Part shown: in pieces, positions 20,812 to 29,691 of the stretch
Numbering within the stretch: the first letter of the stretch is position 1
How the letters are laid out: the number at the start of each line of letters is the position of its first letter
Source of the DNA: Nannocystis sp.
Lineage (GTDB): Bacteria; Myxococcota_A; Polyangia; Nannocystales; Nannocystaceae
Length of the DNA stretch: 64,000 nucleotides
Reading direction: 5' to 3'
NCBI RefSeq assembly: GCF_016714285.1
Contig: NZ_JADJNN010000015.1
Coordinates: 1-64,000 of the forward strand
Translations under genes and position numbers: made by a program
Notes under the pieces: model-generated
What the model was told of the DNA's origin: nothing
The model's input: only the letters and a program-made list of their open reading frames with translations
Databases searched by the model: none

Positions 20812-21818
20812 AGTCCATTCCCCGAGATCATCGCGCCGCGATGGATCAATGTGCCATCCGTGAAAGGCGGGCTGAAGGTCTGGCCGCCGACGGCCCACAC
20901 GCCGCCGTCCTCGTCGATCCAGCTGCCGTGGAGATTGCCCGCGAGGGTGAAGCCGAGCTCGGCCGCGGCCCAGCCGGCGTCCGAGCGGGTGTAGACGCCG
21001 CCGTAGCTGCCGACCGCGACGCCGAAGCCGTCGGCCCCGAGGGTGACGCCGGACAGGCCCATCGGCGGCGGGTCGGGCGTGACGGTCTGCCAGCTGGCGC
21101 CGTCGTATTCGACGATGATGCCGGTGGCGAGGCCGCCGACGGCCGCGTACTTGCCGTCGCGCTCGTGCACGGTGAACAGCGATGAGCCGACGCCGGTGTC
21201 GCCGGGCCCCAGGCGCTTGCCATCCCAGTGGAGGGCGACGCCGTTGCTGCCGACCAGCCAGGCGTCGTCGCGGGCGCTGCCGAACAGCTTCCAGATCGCG
21301 GCGCTGCCGGCGATGTCCGCCGGGAGCGTGGGCTCTGGGGTCCAGGTGTCGCCGGTGAGCCGCCAGGCGAAGCCGCCGTTCGAGTCCGAGGCACCACCGA
21401 CGGCCCACAGGTCATCCGGGGTGGCGCCCCAGATGCCGTACACGGTGTCGAGGCTCGGGGTGGCCATGCGGGTGAAAGCGCCGTCTTGCTGGCGCAGGAT
21501 GACACCGCCCTCGCCGCCCATGTAGATCGGGCCGTCGGCGAAGCCGAACACCCACCACAGGTTGCCCTGGGTCTCGCCGGTGGCCACGCGGGTCCAGGCG
21601 TCGCCGTCGAAGTGGATGACGAGCGGGCCGGTGCCGTCGCGGGCGTCGCCGCCGACCGCCCAGACGTCGCTGACGCTGGTGCCCCACACCGAGAGCAGCG
21701 CGCCGGGGAGGTCGCGGTGGACGAGCTGCCAGCTGACCTCGGGCTCCTCGTGCGGGCACGCCAGAAAGGCGAGCGAGCTCGAGAGGATGAGGGCGAATCG
21801 CTGGGCTGAACGTCGCAC
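20808..21818 (-). CDS. Beta-propeller lipoprotein (first gene of operon)
   Basis: A 336-residue lipoprotein (signal LAFLACPHEE, Cys about residue 21) built from repeats such as VWGTSVSDVWAVGGD, IWGATPDDLWAVGGAS and LFGSARDDAWLVGSNG. This W-G..-DD-W-AVG pattern is common in myxobacterial secreted proteins and folds as a BNR/kelch-like propeller. Function unknown. It heads the operon with two NHL lipoproteins and a haem protein; the 149 bases between it and the downstream end of arsC should hold the promoter. The start at 21818 directly precedes the signal peptide. Confidence 0.82.
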   Translation of the reverse strand: MRRSAQRFALILSSSLAFLACPHEEPEVSWQLVHRDLPGALLSVWGTSVSDVWAVGGDARDGTGPLVIHFDGDAWTRVATGETQGNLWWVFGFADGPIYMGGEGGVILRQQDGAFTRMATPSLDTVYGIWGATPDDLWAVGGASDSNGGFAWRLTGDTWTPEPTLPADIAGSAAIWKLFGSARDDAWLVGSNGVALHWDGKRLGPGDTGVGSSLFTVHERDGKYAAVGGLATGIIVEYDGASWQTVTPDPPPMGLSGVTLGADGFGVAVGSYGGVYTRSDAGWAAAELGFTLAGNLHGSWIDEDGGVWAVGGQTFSPPFTDGTLIHRGAMISGNGL

Positions 21819-21967
21819 GTCCGGCGGAGCTTACCAGGTGCGCGGGCCAAAGCGGCATGTCGACGACGGTGGAGCCAAGCAGGGCGAGACCGCGACGCCG
21901 CGCTCGCTGGCGCGGGCGGAACGACGTGTCATGCGGCCCGGGAGGCTGCGGAACCCGGGTCCCGGGC

Positions 21968-22396
21968 TCATGGGTCCGCGGGCGTCAATTCGTTCAGTCG
22001 CGCGTCGATCTCGTCGCGCGCGCGGCGAAAGCGGGCGAGGAATGCTTCGCTAGCGATCGACGGATCGGCGCTGGCCGGGTCGTCGATCGGCCAGTGCAGC
22101 CGCGTCGCCGCGCCGAGGAACAATGGGCACACCTCCTCGGCGCACAGGGTCACGACGAGGTCGACGCTGGCCGGGTCGATCGTGGACACCGCCTTCGAGT
22201 GTTGCCCCGCCATGTCGACGCCGCGCTCGGCCATCACGGCGATCGCGTGCGGGCTGACCTGCGAGGGCCGGGTGCCGGCGCTCTGGACCCGCACGTGCTC
22301 GCCGAAGCGGGCGCGCGCGAGGGCCTCGGCCATCTGGCTGCGGGCCGAGTTGGCGACGCACAGGAACAGGACGCTGCGAAACGGGGTGGTGGACAT
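21968..22396 (-). CDS. arsC: Arsenate reductase, low-molecular-weight phosphatase type
   Basis: This 142-residue cytoplasmic enzyme reduces arsenate to arsenite. The phosphatase P-loop CVANSARS has Cys13 and Arg19, and the redox pair Cys85/Cys90 (LCAEEVC) fits the thioredoxin-coupled ArsC class. The C-terminus is a helical stretch of normal length. It starts three bases after the acr3 stop, so arsR, acr3 and arsC form one leftward operon. The gene looks intact and complete, and arsenite made here is the substrate of the neighbouring pump. Confidence 0.93.
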   Translation of the reverse strand: MSTTPFRSVLFLCVANSARSQMAEALARARFGEHVRVQSAGTRPSQVSPHAIAVMAERGVDMAGQHSKAVSTIDPASVDLVVTLCAEEVCPLFLGAATRLHWPIDDPASADPSIASEAFLARFRRARDEIDARLNELTPADP

Positions 22397-22399
22397 GGG

Positions 22400-23449
22400 C
22401 TAGGTCGCGGCGGGGAAGTGGCGGGCGGTGCGATTGGCGAAGGCGACCAGCGAGAGCATGACCGGCACCTCGACGAGCACGCCGACGACGGTGGCCAGCG
22501 CCGCGCCGGACTGGAGGCCGAACAGGCTGATCGCCACGGCGACGGCGAGCTCGAAGAAGTTGGAGGTGCCGATGAGGGCCGCGGGCGCGGCGATGTTGTG
22601 CGGGAGCCGCCAGATCCGGGCCCATAGGTAGGCGACGCCGAAGATGCCGTAGCTCTGGACGATCAGCGGCACGGCGATCAGCGCGATCGTCAGCGGCTGG
22701 GTCACGATCGTGGTCGCCTGGAAGCCGAACAGCAGCACGACCGTGGCCAGCAGCCCGAGGATGCCCACCGGCTTGAGGTGGCCGACGAAGCGGCCGAGCG
22801 CCCCGGGGTCGCTGCTGCGCCGCGTGAGCGCCCGCCGGGTCGCAACGCCCGCGAGCAGCGGGATCACCACATAAAGGACCACGGACAACAGCAGCGTGGT
22901 CCACGGCACGATGATGTCGGAGACGCCGAGCAGGAGCGCGGTGATCGGTGCGAATGCCACGACCATGATGAGGTCATTCACGGCGACCTGGACCAGCGTG
23001 TAGCCGGGGTCGCCGCGGGTCAGCTGACTCCACACAAACACCATCGCCGTGCACGGCGCGACGCCCAGGAGGATCGCCCCGGCGACGTACTCGCGGGCCT
23101 CGGCCGCGGGGATCCAGGCGGAGAACACGTGCAGGAAGAACAGGCTGGCGAGGGCCGCCATCGTGAACGGCTTGATCAGCCAATTCACGACCAGGGTGAT
23201 GATCAGGCCCTTCGGTCGCCGCCCGACATCGCGGACGGCGCCGAAGTCGATCTGGATCATCATCGGGTAGATCATCACCCAGATCAGGACGGCGACGACG
23301 AAGTTGACGTTGGCGTACTCGAGCTTGCTGATGCTCGAGAACAGGCCGGGCAACAGGTTGCCGAGGCCGACGCCGGCGGCGATCGCCAGGGCGATCCACA
23401 CGCTGAGGTAGCGCTCGAAGATGCCGAGCGGGCTGGTGGCGGGCTTCAT
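22400..23449 (-). CDS. acr3: Arsenite efflux pump, ACR3 family
   Basis: An integral membrane protein of about 349 residues with ten predicted hydrophobic helices. ACR3 signatures: FERYLSVW at the N-terminus, AILLGVAPCTAMVFVWSQLT with the conserved Cys of helix 4, and ALIGTSNFFELAVAVAISLFG. It exports arsenite by antiport, alone or possibly energised by ArsA. The ATG at 23449 is preferred to 23476: it has GAGGAG nine bases upstream and matches the family N-terminus, and it leaves the palindrome at 23481-23494 in the leader as a possible operator. Confidence 0.94.
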   Translation of the reverse strand: MKPATSPLGIFERYLSVWIALAIAAGVGLGNLLPGLFSSISKLEYANVNFVVAVLIWVMIYPMMIQIDFGAVRDVGRRPKGLIITLVVNWLIKPFTMAALASLFFLHVFSAWIPAAEAREYVAGAILLGVAPCTAMVFVWSQLTRGDPGYTLVQVAVNDLIMVVAFAPITALLLGVSDIIVPWTTLLLSVVLYVVIPLLAGVATRRALTRRSSDPGALGRFVGHLKPVGILGLLATVVLLFGFQATTIVTQPLTIALIAVPLIVQSYGIFGVAYLWARIWRLPHNIAAPAALIGTSNFFELAVAVAISLFGLQSGAALATVVGVLVEVPVMLSLVAFANRTARHFPAAT

Positions 23450-23480
23450 CGATCTGCGCTCCTCAGCGATGGTCATAGAT

Positions 23481-23494
23481 TCGTATTATTACGA
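23481..23494. promoter_or_regulatory. AT-rich palindrome before acr3, candidate ArsR site
   Basis: A perfect inverted repeat TCGTA-TTAT-TACGA lies in the arsR-acr3 gap, within an AT-rich patch unusual for this DNA. ArsR/SmtB repressors bind such dyads. A related TCGT/ACGA dyad overlaps the arsR start. Binding is inferred. Confidence 0.45.
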
Positions 23495-23507
23495 TGTATA
23501 GATGCCG

Positions 23508-23846
23508 CTAGAGGCCGCCGATGAGCGCCTTGAGGCGGCGCAGCGTGCGGGGCTCGAGGCAGTAGCAGGTGCGCGGGCCGTCGATCTCGCCGCGGATGAG
23601 ACCGACCTCCTTGAGCACCTTCAGGTGCTGCGAGACGGTGGACTGGGCCAGGGGCAGCTCCTTGACGATGTCGCCGCAGATGCAGGACTCGCGCCGGGTC
23701 AACAGCCGGACGATCTGGACCCGGATCGGGTGGCCGAGCGCCTTGGTCAGCGCGGCCAGCTCCTCGTCGGCGGCGTCGCCCTGGACCGGGCGCAGGTCGG
23801 GCTCGTCGGCGGGCGGGGGGCAGCAGGCGGGGCTCGCCGGTTTCAT
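23508..23846 (-). CDS. arsR: ArsR-family metalloregulatory repressor
   Basis: A 112-residue winged-helix repressor. The helix-turn-helix is QSTVSQHLKVLKEVGLI (residues 68-84), and the segment ESCICGDIV (Cys55, Cys57) is the ELCVCDL-like arsenite sensor of ArsR proteins. Extra Cys pairs occur at residues 8-9 and 94-96 (CYC) and may complete a three-Cys arsenic site. It would release DNA on binding As(III), inducing its own operon and perhaps divergent arsA. The 67-base gap to arsA is a natural shared control region. Confidence 0.93.
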   Translation of the reverse strand: MKPASPACCPPPADEPDLRPVQGDAADEELAALTKALGHPIRVQIVRLLTRRESCICGDIVKELPLAQSTVSQHLKVLKEVGLIRGEIDGPRTCYCLEPRTLRRLKALIGGL

Positions 23847-23860
23847 CGTCGATGAACGAT
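23845..23860. promoter_or_regulatory. Inverted repeat over the arsR start, candidate operator
   Basis: The sequence ATCGT-CGATGA-ACGAT forms a 5-bp inverted repeat spanning the arsR start codon in the arsR/arsA divergent region. Its half-sites resemble those of the palindrome before acr3, which suggests one regulator. Inference only. Confidence 0.4.
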
Positions 23861-23913
23861 ATATCCGGGTACGAGCCGCGCCGCAAGGGCCTCACCTGTG
23901 TCACGCTCGCGTC

Positions 23914-25734
23914 GTGGACAGCCGTACCTCCCTCTCCCTCGGTCTCCTCGATCAGCCGACGCGCTTCCTGTTCTTCACGGGCAAGGGCGGGGTCGGCAAG
24001 ACCTCACTGGCCGCGGCCTCGGCGATCGCCCTCGCCGACGCGGGCCGGCGCGTCCTGCTGGTCAGCACCGACCCGGCCTCCAACCTCGACGAGATGCTCG
24101 GCGCGCCGCTGTCGAACCAGGCCGTGCCTGTGCCGGCGGTCGCCAGGCTGAGCCTCCTCAACATCGACCCCGACACCGCCTCCGAGGCGTATCGCCAGCG
24201 CGTGCTCGCCAAGCTGTCGACCGACGCCAGCGACGACGAGCGAGCCACTGTGCGCGAGCAGCTCTCGGGCGCTTGCACGACGGAGATCGCGGCTTTCGAT
24301 GAGTTCGCGGCGCTGCTCGCCCGCGAGCACGACGACGATCACGCCTACGATCACGTGATCTTCGATACGGCCCCGACCGGCCACACGCTGCGCCTGCTGA
24401 GCCTCCCGCGGGCGTGGTCCGGCTTCCTCGCCGGCAACGATCGCGGCGCGTCCTGCCTCGGCCCGCACTCCGGCTTGAAGATGCAGGAGGCGCGCTTCGT
24501 GGCCGCTCTGGCGGCCCTGAGCGACCCCGCGGTCACCACGGTGGTGCTGGTCACCCGGCCCGATCCGCGGCCCATGCAGGAGGCCGCGCGGACCGCCGAG
24601 GAGCTGCGCGCGATGGGCCTCGATCATCAACGACTGGCCATCAATGGCGTCTTCCATGCCAGCCAGCACGGCGATCCCGTGGCCGACGCGATCGCGGCCA
24701 TGGGACGCGACTCGATCGCGCACATGCCGGAGATCCTGGCGCGTCTGCCCCGCGATGAGATACCCCTGCGAGCCTTCGACACCGTGGGCGTCTCGGCCCT
24801 GCGGGCCCTGCTCGCCGGCGGTGACGGCCCGCCCGACGCACCGGCGATCGCCGCAACCGGCCCCGCGCCGACGCTGGACCTCGCGCCGCTCGGGCGCCGC
24901 ATCGACGAGCTCGCCGCGGCCGGGCACGGCCTGATCATGATCATGGGCAAGGGTGGCGTGGGCAAGACGACCCTCGCCGCCGCGATCGCGGTGGGCCTGG
25001 TCCAGCGCGGCCACAGCGTGCACCTCACCACCACCGACCCGGCCGCGCACGTGGACGCGACGCTCGCTGGCAGCTTGCCGGGGCTGAAGGTCGGACGCAT
25101 CGACCCCAGGGCGGAGACGGCTCGCTACATCGACAAGATCATGAGCACCCGCGGCCAGCACCTCGACGAGCAGGGCCGGGCGCTGCTGCTCGAGGATCTG
25201 CGATCTCCCTGCACCGAGGAGGTCGCCGTGTTCCACGCCTTCAGCCGCGTGGTCAACGAGGCCCGCACCGCCTTCGTCGTGCTTGACACGGCGCCGACCG
25301 GCCACTCGCTCCTGCTCATGGACGCGACCGGGGCCTATCACCGGCAGATGATGAGCCAGCGCGGCGGTGAGGGGCACGCGAAGGGCATCACCACGCCGCT
25401 GATGCGCCTCCAGGACGCCGAGCTGACGCACGTCATCATCGTCACCTTGCCCGAGGTCACGCCCGTGAGTCAGGCCGCGGCGCTGCAGGACGACCTGCGC
25501 CGCGCGAAGATCGAGCCGTGGGCGTGGGTCATCAACAAGAGCCTCGCGGCCTCCGGCACGATCGACCCGCTGCTGCGGGCTCGCATCGCCGCGGAGCAGC
25601 GCCAGATCGATCGCATCGCCGCGGGCCTGGCCCGGCGCAGCTGCGTGTTGCCGTGGCTGCCCGAGCCCCCGGTCGGGACCCTGGCGCTCGGCCGGCTGGC
25701 GGCGACCCCCGACGCCCCGGCCTCGCCCGCATGA
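23914..25734 (+). CDS. arsA: Arsenite-stimulated ATPase ArsA (two ATPase halves)
   Basis: A 606-residue tandem ATPase with two deviant Walker A motifs, GKGGVGKTS near residue 22 and GKGGVGKTT near residue 345, and two DTAPTGHT/S motifs, as in ArsA, which energises arsenite efflux. The A1 half also carries STDPASNLDEMLG. ArsA classically partners ArsB; with ACR3 its role is less settled. GTG at 23914 is chosen because the family sequence begins a few residues later; the frame stays open upstream but reads as antisense of arsR. No arsD was found. Intact and of full length. Confidence 0.92.
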   Translation: MDSRTSLSLGLLDQPTRFLFFTGKGGVGKTSLAAASAIALADAGRRVLLVSTDPASNLDEMLGAPLSNQAVPVPAVARLSLLNIDPDTASEAYRQRVLAKLSTDASDDERATVREQLSGACTTEIAAFDEFAALLAREHDDDHAYDHVIFDTAPTGHTLRLLSLPRAWSGFLAGNDRGASCLGPHSGLKMQEARFVAALAALSDPAVTTVVLVTRPDPRPMQEAARTAEELRAMGLDHQRLAINGVFHASQHGDPVADAIAAMGRDSIAHMPEILARLPRDEIPLRAFDTVGVSALRALLAGGDGPPDAPAIAATGPAPTLDLAPLGRRIDELAAAGHGLIMIMGKGGVGKTTLAAAIAVGLVQRGHSVHLTTTDPAAHVDATLAGSLPGLKVGRIDPRAETARYIDKIMSTRGQHLDEQGRALLLEDLRSPCTEEVAVFHAFSRVVNEARTAFVVLDTAPTGHSLLLMDATGAYHRQMMSQRGGEGHAKGITTPLMRLQDAELTHVIIVTLPEVTPVSQAAALQDDLRRAKIEPWAWVINKSLAASGTIDPLLRARIAAEQRQIDRIAAGLARRSCVLPWLPEPPVGTLALGRLAATPDAPASPA

Positions 25735-25795
25735 CCCAGGTCGTTCGCCGAGCGGCCCAGCGAATGGCGATGTCCCCTGAGCGCACGCCGACGCC

Positions 25796-26635
25796 GTGAC
25801 GTCGCCACCACTCCCGCGGACCAAAGCCGCTAGACTCCCGCCGCTCGTGCTGCAAAAGCTCACCACGTCCCTCAAACATGCGATCCAGGTCGTCTACTCC
25901 GTCGCGGTGTGGATCGCCGTGTTCGCCGGCATGGCCTGCGTCATCCTCGTCTGGGGCGTGACCACGATCTTCGTCGGCGTACGCGAGGCCCAGGCCCGCT
26001 ACGGCAACCCGGTCATGGCCTTCTGCCTGCGCCTCACGCTCAGCAAGATCACGGTCATCCGCCACCCTGACTTCGACCCCCAGCGGCGCAGCATGTACGT
26101 GCAAAACCACGTCAACGTGATGGACGCCCACGCGGCCTGCTGCGCCCTCTCCCACGCCTTCTGCGGCATCATGAACGCGTGGCAATTCAAGATCCCGTTC
26201 TATGGCAGCATCATGCGCCACGCGGGCGGCATCCCGGTGCGCCCGGGCAGCGCCAACCGCTACAGCGAGATCGCCGAGGCCGCCCGCGAGCGCGTCGCCC
26301 AGGGCCTCTCGATCCTCGTCTACCCGGAGGCCCACCGCACCCGCGACGGCAAGGTGCACGACTTCAAGAAGGGCGCCTTCCTGATGGCCCGCGACGCCGG
26401 CCTGCCGATCGTGCCGCTCGCCACCCGCGGCATGTTCGAGATGAACCGCAAGGGCACCTGGCTGTTCAAACCCAGCAAGATCTCGATCTACGTCGGCGCC
26501 CCAATCGAGACCCTCGGCCTCAGCGACGACCAGCTGCGCGCGGTCATCGAACGCACCCAGCAGATCATCCGCGACTTCTCTGAGCGCGGCGTCCTGCCCG
26601 ACCACGCCGAGCCCGCCGCGCCGATCGCCGCTTGA
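25796..26635 (+). CDS. 1-acylglycerol-3-phosphate O-acyltransferase-like protein (PlsC family)
   Basis: This 279-residue membrane-associated acyltransferase has an N-terminal hydrophobic helix (residues 29-58), the catalytic NHVNVMD block (family NHxxxxD), GGIPVRPGS and YPEAHRTRDG (family EGTRS region, with Ala-His replacing Gly-Thr). It should transfer an acyl chain to lysophosphatidic acid or a related acceptor in phospholipid synthesis. The start is GTG at 25796; a GTG near 25846, just before the helix, is an alternative. A 20-base palindrome follows the stop and may act as a terminator. Confidence 0.88.
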   Translation: MTSPPLPRTKAARLPPLVLQKLTTSLKHAIQVVYSVAVWIAVFAGMACVILVWGVTTIFVGVREAQARYGNPVMAFCLRLTLSKITVIRHPDFDPQRRSMYVQNHVNVMDAHAACCALSHAFCGIMNAWQFKIPFYGSIMRHAGGIPVRPGSANRYSEIAEAARERVAQGLSILVYPEAHRTRDGKVHDFKKGAFLMARDAGLPIVPLATRGMFEMNRKGTWLFKPSKISIYVGAPIETLGLSDDQLRAVIERTQQIIRDFSERGVLPDHAEPAAPIAA

Positions 26636-26640
26636 TGGTC

Positions 26641-26660
26641 ACCTGTCCCTCGGGACAGGT
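26641..26660. repeat. 20-bp palindrome after plsC-like gene
   Basis: ACCTGTCCC-TC-GGGACAGGT has two perfect 9-base arms, five bases past the acyltransferase stop. It lacks a T-run. Related TGTCC/GGACA palindromes occur elsewhere in the window, so it could be a terminator hairpin or a dispersed repeat. Confidence 0.6.
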
Positions 26661-26846
26661 CATGCGGCGGGCGGACCGCACCGGCGACGCTGACCGCCAG
26701 CTCGGCGTAGCTGTCGCGCGCGACGGGGCCTGGCCGTAGAGCGCGCTATCGAGGGTGACGCAACCACATCAGTCCCCACCAGCCCCCACGCCCGGCGCTG
26801 ATCGGCGTAGGATGTCGAGTGACGGCGTGGACGGAGGGGTGGTGCG

Positions 26847-29449
26847 ATGCGAACGAATTTTTCGTGGAGCTGGGTAGGGTTGTTGGTGGGTGCAGCGGTT
26901 GTGTCGCCTGCATGCGGCGGTGATGACGTGGCGGGATCAGCCGGCGTGAGCGCCAGCAGCGGCAGCGGCGGCGCGCAGCAGACGACGACGGGGCAGCCGA
27001 CCACGAGCCCGACCGCCCCCGACACCGACGGTCTCCCGACCTCGGGCAACTCGGCGACGATGAGCTCCAATTCGAACCCGACGAGCGTCAGCAACTCGGC
27101 CACCGACTCGGACTCGGCCACCGATTCAGCCACCGACTCCGCCTCGGCGACCGACGGCACCACCGGCACCACCGGCGACGACCCCCCGCGCTGCGGCGAC
27201 GGCATGACCGACCCCGGCGAGGAGTGCGACGACGGCGAGATGAACGGCCCCGGCGAGCGCTGCAACGGCCTGTGCATGCTCAACATCTGCGGCGACGGCG
27301 ACCTCGGCCCCGGCGAGGAGTGCGACGACGGCGCCAACAACGACGACAACGGCAGCGCGCAAGCGCATCTGCACCAACAACACTCTGCGGCGACGGCTAC
27401 GTCGGCCCCGGCGAGGGCTGCGACGACGCCAACGACAACGACAACGATGAGTGCGGCAACGACTGCGCCGCCCCCGGCTGCGGCGACGGCAAGGTCGCCC
27501 CCACCGAGGAGTGCGACGACGGCAACAAGGACAGCACCGACGCCTGCACAACCACGTGCACCAACGCGACCTGCAGCGACGGCTTCATCCAGCCGAGTAA
27601 CCAGGAGGAGTGCGACGACGGCGTCGACAACGCCAACAACGCCGCCTGCACCGCCAGCTGCACCGCCAACGTATGCGGCGACGGGGCCCTCTACAACATC
27701 GGCGACGGCAAGGAGGAGTGCGACGACGGCGTCGACAACGGCCCCGGCAAGGTCTGCAACGCCCAGTGCGCGCTCAACGTCTGCGGCGACGGCGATAAGG
27801 CCCCCGGCGAGCAGTGCGACGACGGCAACAAGGCCGGCGGCGACGGTTGCTCCGCCAGCTGCAAGCTCGAGCAGTGCGGCAACGCCATCCTCGACCCCGG
27901 CGAGGCCTGCGACGACGGCGCCAACGGCGACCAGGACGACGGCTGCACCGACGCCTGCAAGCTCCCGCTCTGCGGCGACAGCTACGTCCAGCCGAGCCTG
28001 GGCGAGCAGTGCGACCAGGGCGGCAACAACAGCAACGGCGGCGCCTGCACCCTCGCCTGCAAGGACGCCTTCTGCGGCGACAACCTCATCCAGCAGAACG
28101 TCGAGCAGTGCGACGACGGCAACAACAACGGCCCTGGCAAGGCCTGCAAGGGCGACTGCAGCACCAACATCTGCGGCGACGGCGACAAGGGCCCGAGCGA
28201 GGCCTGCGACGACGGCAACCAGAGCAACGACGACGCCTGCACCAACGTCTGCAAGCTCGCTACCTGCGGCGACGGCTTCAAGCAACCCGGCGAGCAGTGC
28301 GACCTCGGCGTCAACAACAGCAACACCGGCGCCTGCACCCTCCTGTGCAAGAGTCCCTTCTGCGGCGACACCTTCACCCAGCCCAGCAACATGGAGGAGT
28401 GCGACGACGGCAACCAATCCAACGCGGACCTGTGCGTCGCCATGTGCAAGCTCGCCAAGTGCGGCGACGGCTACGTCCAGCAGAACGTCGAGCAGTGCGA
28501 CGACGGCAACATGAGCAACAACGACCAGTGCACCAACACGTGCAAGACGCCGACCTGCAGCGACGGCTTCAAGAACGGCAGCGAGACCGACATCGACTGC
28601 GGCGGCCCCTCCTGCAACAAGTGCGTCCTCGACCAGACCTGCAACGTCCCGGGTGACTGTCAGAGCGGCAACTGCCCCAACGGAAAGTGCTTCGACCCGA
28701 CCAGCTGCAAGCAGATCAAGCAGAACATCCCGGCCGCCCCGAGCGGCATCTACGTGATCGACCCCGACGGCGCCGGCGGCCAGGGCCCCTTCAATGCCCG
28801 CTGCGACATGGCCGCCGACGGCGGCGGCTGGACCCTGATCGGCTCGCAGGTCAACCCTGACGGCCGCAACTGGACCAGCTTCGCGGTCCACACGGACCTC
28901 AGCACGCTCGGCAACGTCAACACCTACACCACCGCCGACTACAAGAACGTCGGCTGGACCACCCTGCCCGCCCGCAACCTGCTGCTGCGCACCGAGGAGT
29001 ACGCCGTCGGCTGGACCAACAACGTCCTCACCGACACTTCATTTGGCGCGTGGATCAACGGCAAGTACAACGCCAACACCTGCTCCAAGACCTTCCTCGG
29101 CGGCACCCCGGCCTACGGCGAGGTCATCACCGCCAGCCAGCGCAACGCCTTCGACATCGTCGTCCGCCCGCTCGACGACAACTGCTCGTGCTTCCCGGGC
29201 TGCAACGAGAACACGATCGTCGCCTTCACCCTGCAGAGCTGCTGCTGGACCATGGGCATCGGCAACACGCCCGCAGGTCAGGCGACCTGGTCGACGCACG
29301 ACCAGTCGCTGCTCAAGCTGTCGTCGCTGGTCGCCGGCGCCTGCAACCCCGCCACCTACCCCTGCAACCCGCAGGGCTACCGCAACGACGGTAACCCCTG
29401 CTACGACACGAGCTGCAAGACCACGTACACGAGCGTCTGGGTCCGCTGA
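26847..29449 (+). CDS. Large Cys-rich DUF4215-repeat lipoprotein with fibrinogen-like C-terminus (indels near 27360-27390)
   Basis: Signal peptide and lipobox (VSPACGGDD) are followed by a Ser/Thr-rich linker and then about 14 DUF4215 modules of the form CGDG..PGEECDDGN..N..C...C, each with several Cys likely paired. The C-terminal 230 residues contain FNARCDMAADGGGWTLIGS, a fibrinogen-like signature. GGAGGGG at 26833-26839 supports the ATG. Between about 27355 and 27390 the frame is disturbed: KRICTNN appears in a third frame, and two 2-base deletions would restore about 868 continuous residues. Likely a surface binding protein; ligand unknown. Confidence 0.85.
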
Positions 29450-29472
29450 CAGCCGGTGGCCTGGCGCCGGCC

Positions 29473-29691
29473 TCAACTGTCTCGCAGCGGCGACGGCCCC
29501 TCGAAGCAGCTCCGCGAGCCGTCGCAGCCCTCCGGCACCGCCGGCTGGTCATCAGGCCCCCAAGGCTGGCAGGTCTTCAGGCAGGTGTAGGGCACCTGAT
29601 TGCGGGCGAAGGCGAAGCGCTGCTCGCCCGCCTCCGCCTCGCTATGATGCCCCTTCCAGCGCAAAAATTCGCAGATCGGCGTCGTCTTCAT
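29473..29691 (-). CDS. Small Cys-rich hypothetical protein, third gene of the molybdenum-enzyme operon
   Basis: A 72-residue protein with six Cys, including YTCLKTCQPWG and GCDGSRSCFEG, and no signal peptide or membrane segment. I do not recognise the family. Its ATG overlaps the stop of the FAD-subunit gene as ATGA, which argues strongly that it is real and co-translated with the hydroxylase. Possible roles are a small metal- or cofactor-handling accessory or a regulator; this is speculation. Short Cys-rich products like this are easily missed. Confidence 0.62.
   Translation of the reverse strand: MKTTPICEFLRWKGHHSEAEAGEQRFAFARNQVPYTCLKTCQPWGPDDQPAVPEGCDGSRSCFEGPSPLRDS

Noticed and set aside
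27180..28620. Regularly spaced direct repeats resembling a CRISPR array
   Set aside because: The periodicity comes from coding DUF4215 modules (CGDG...ECDDG); units vary and there are no constant repeats with unique spacers.
26660..28891. A 743-codon minus-strand frame opposite the DUF4215 gene
   Set aside because: Composed of Val/Ala/Leu repeats that mirror the DUF4215 repeats on the plus strand; not a real repeat protein.
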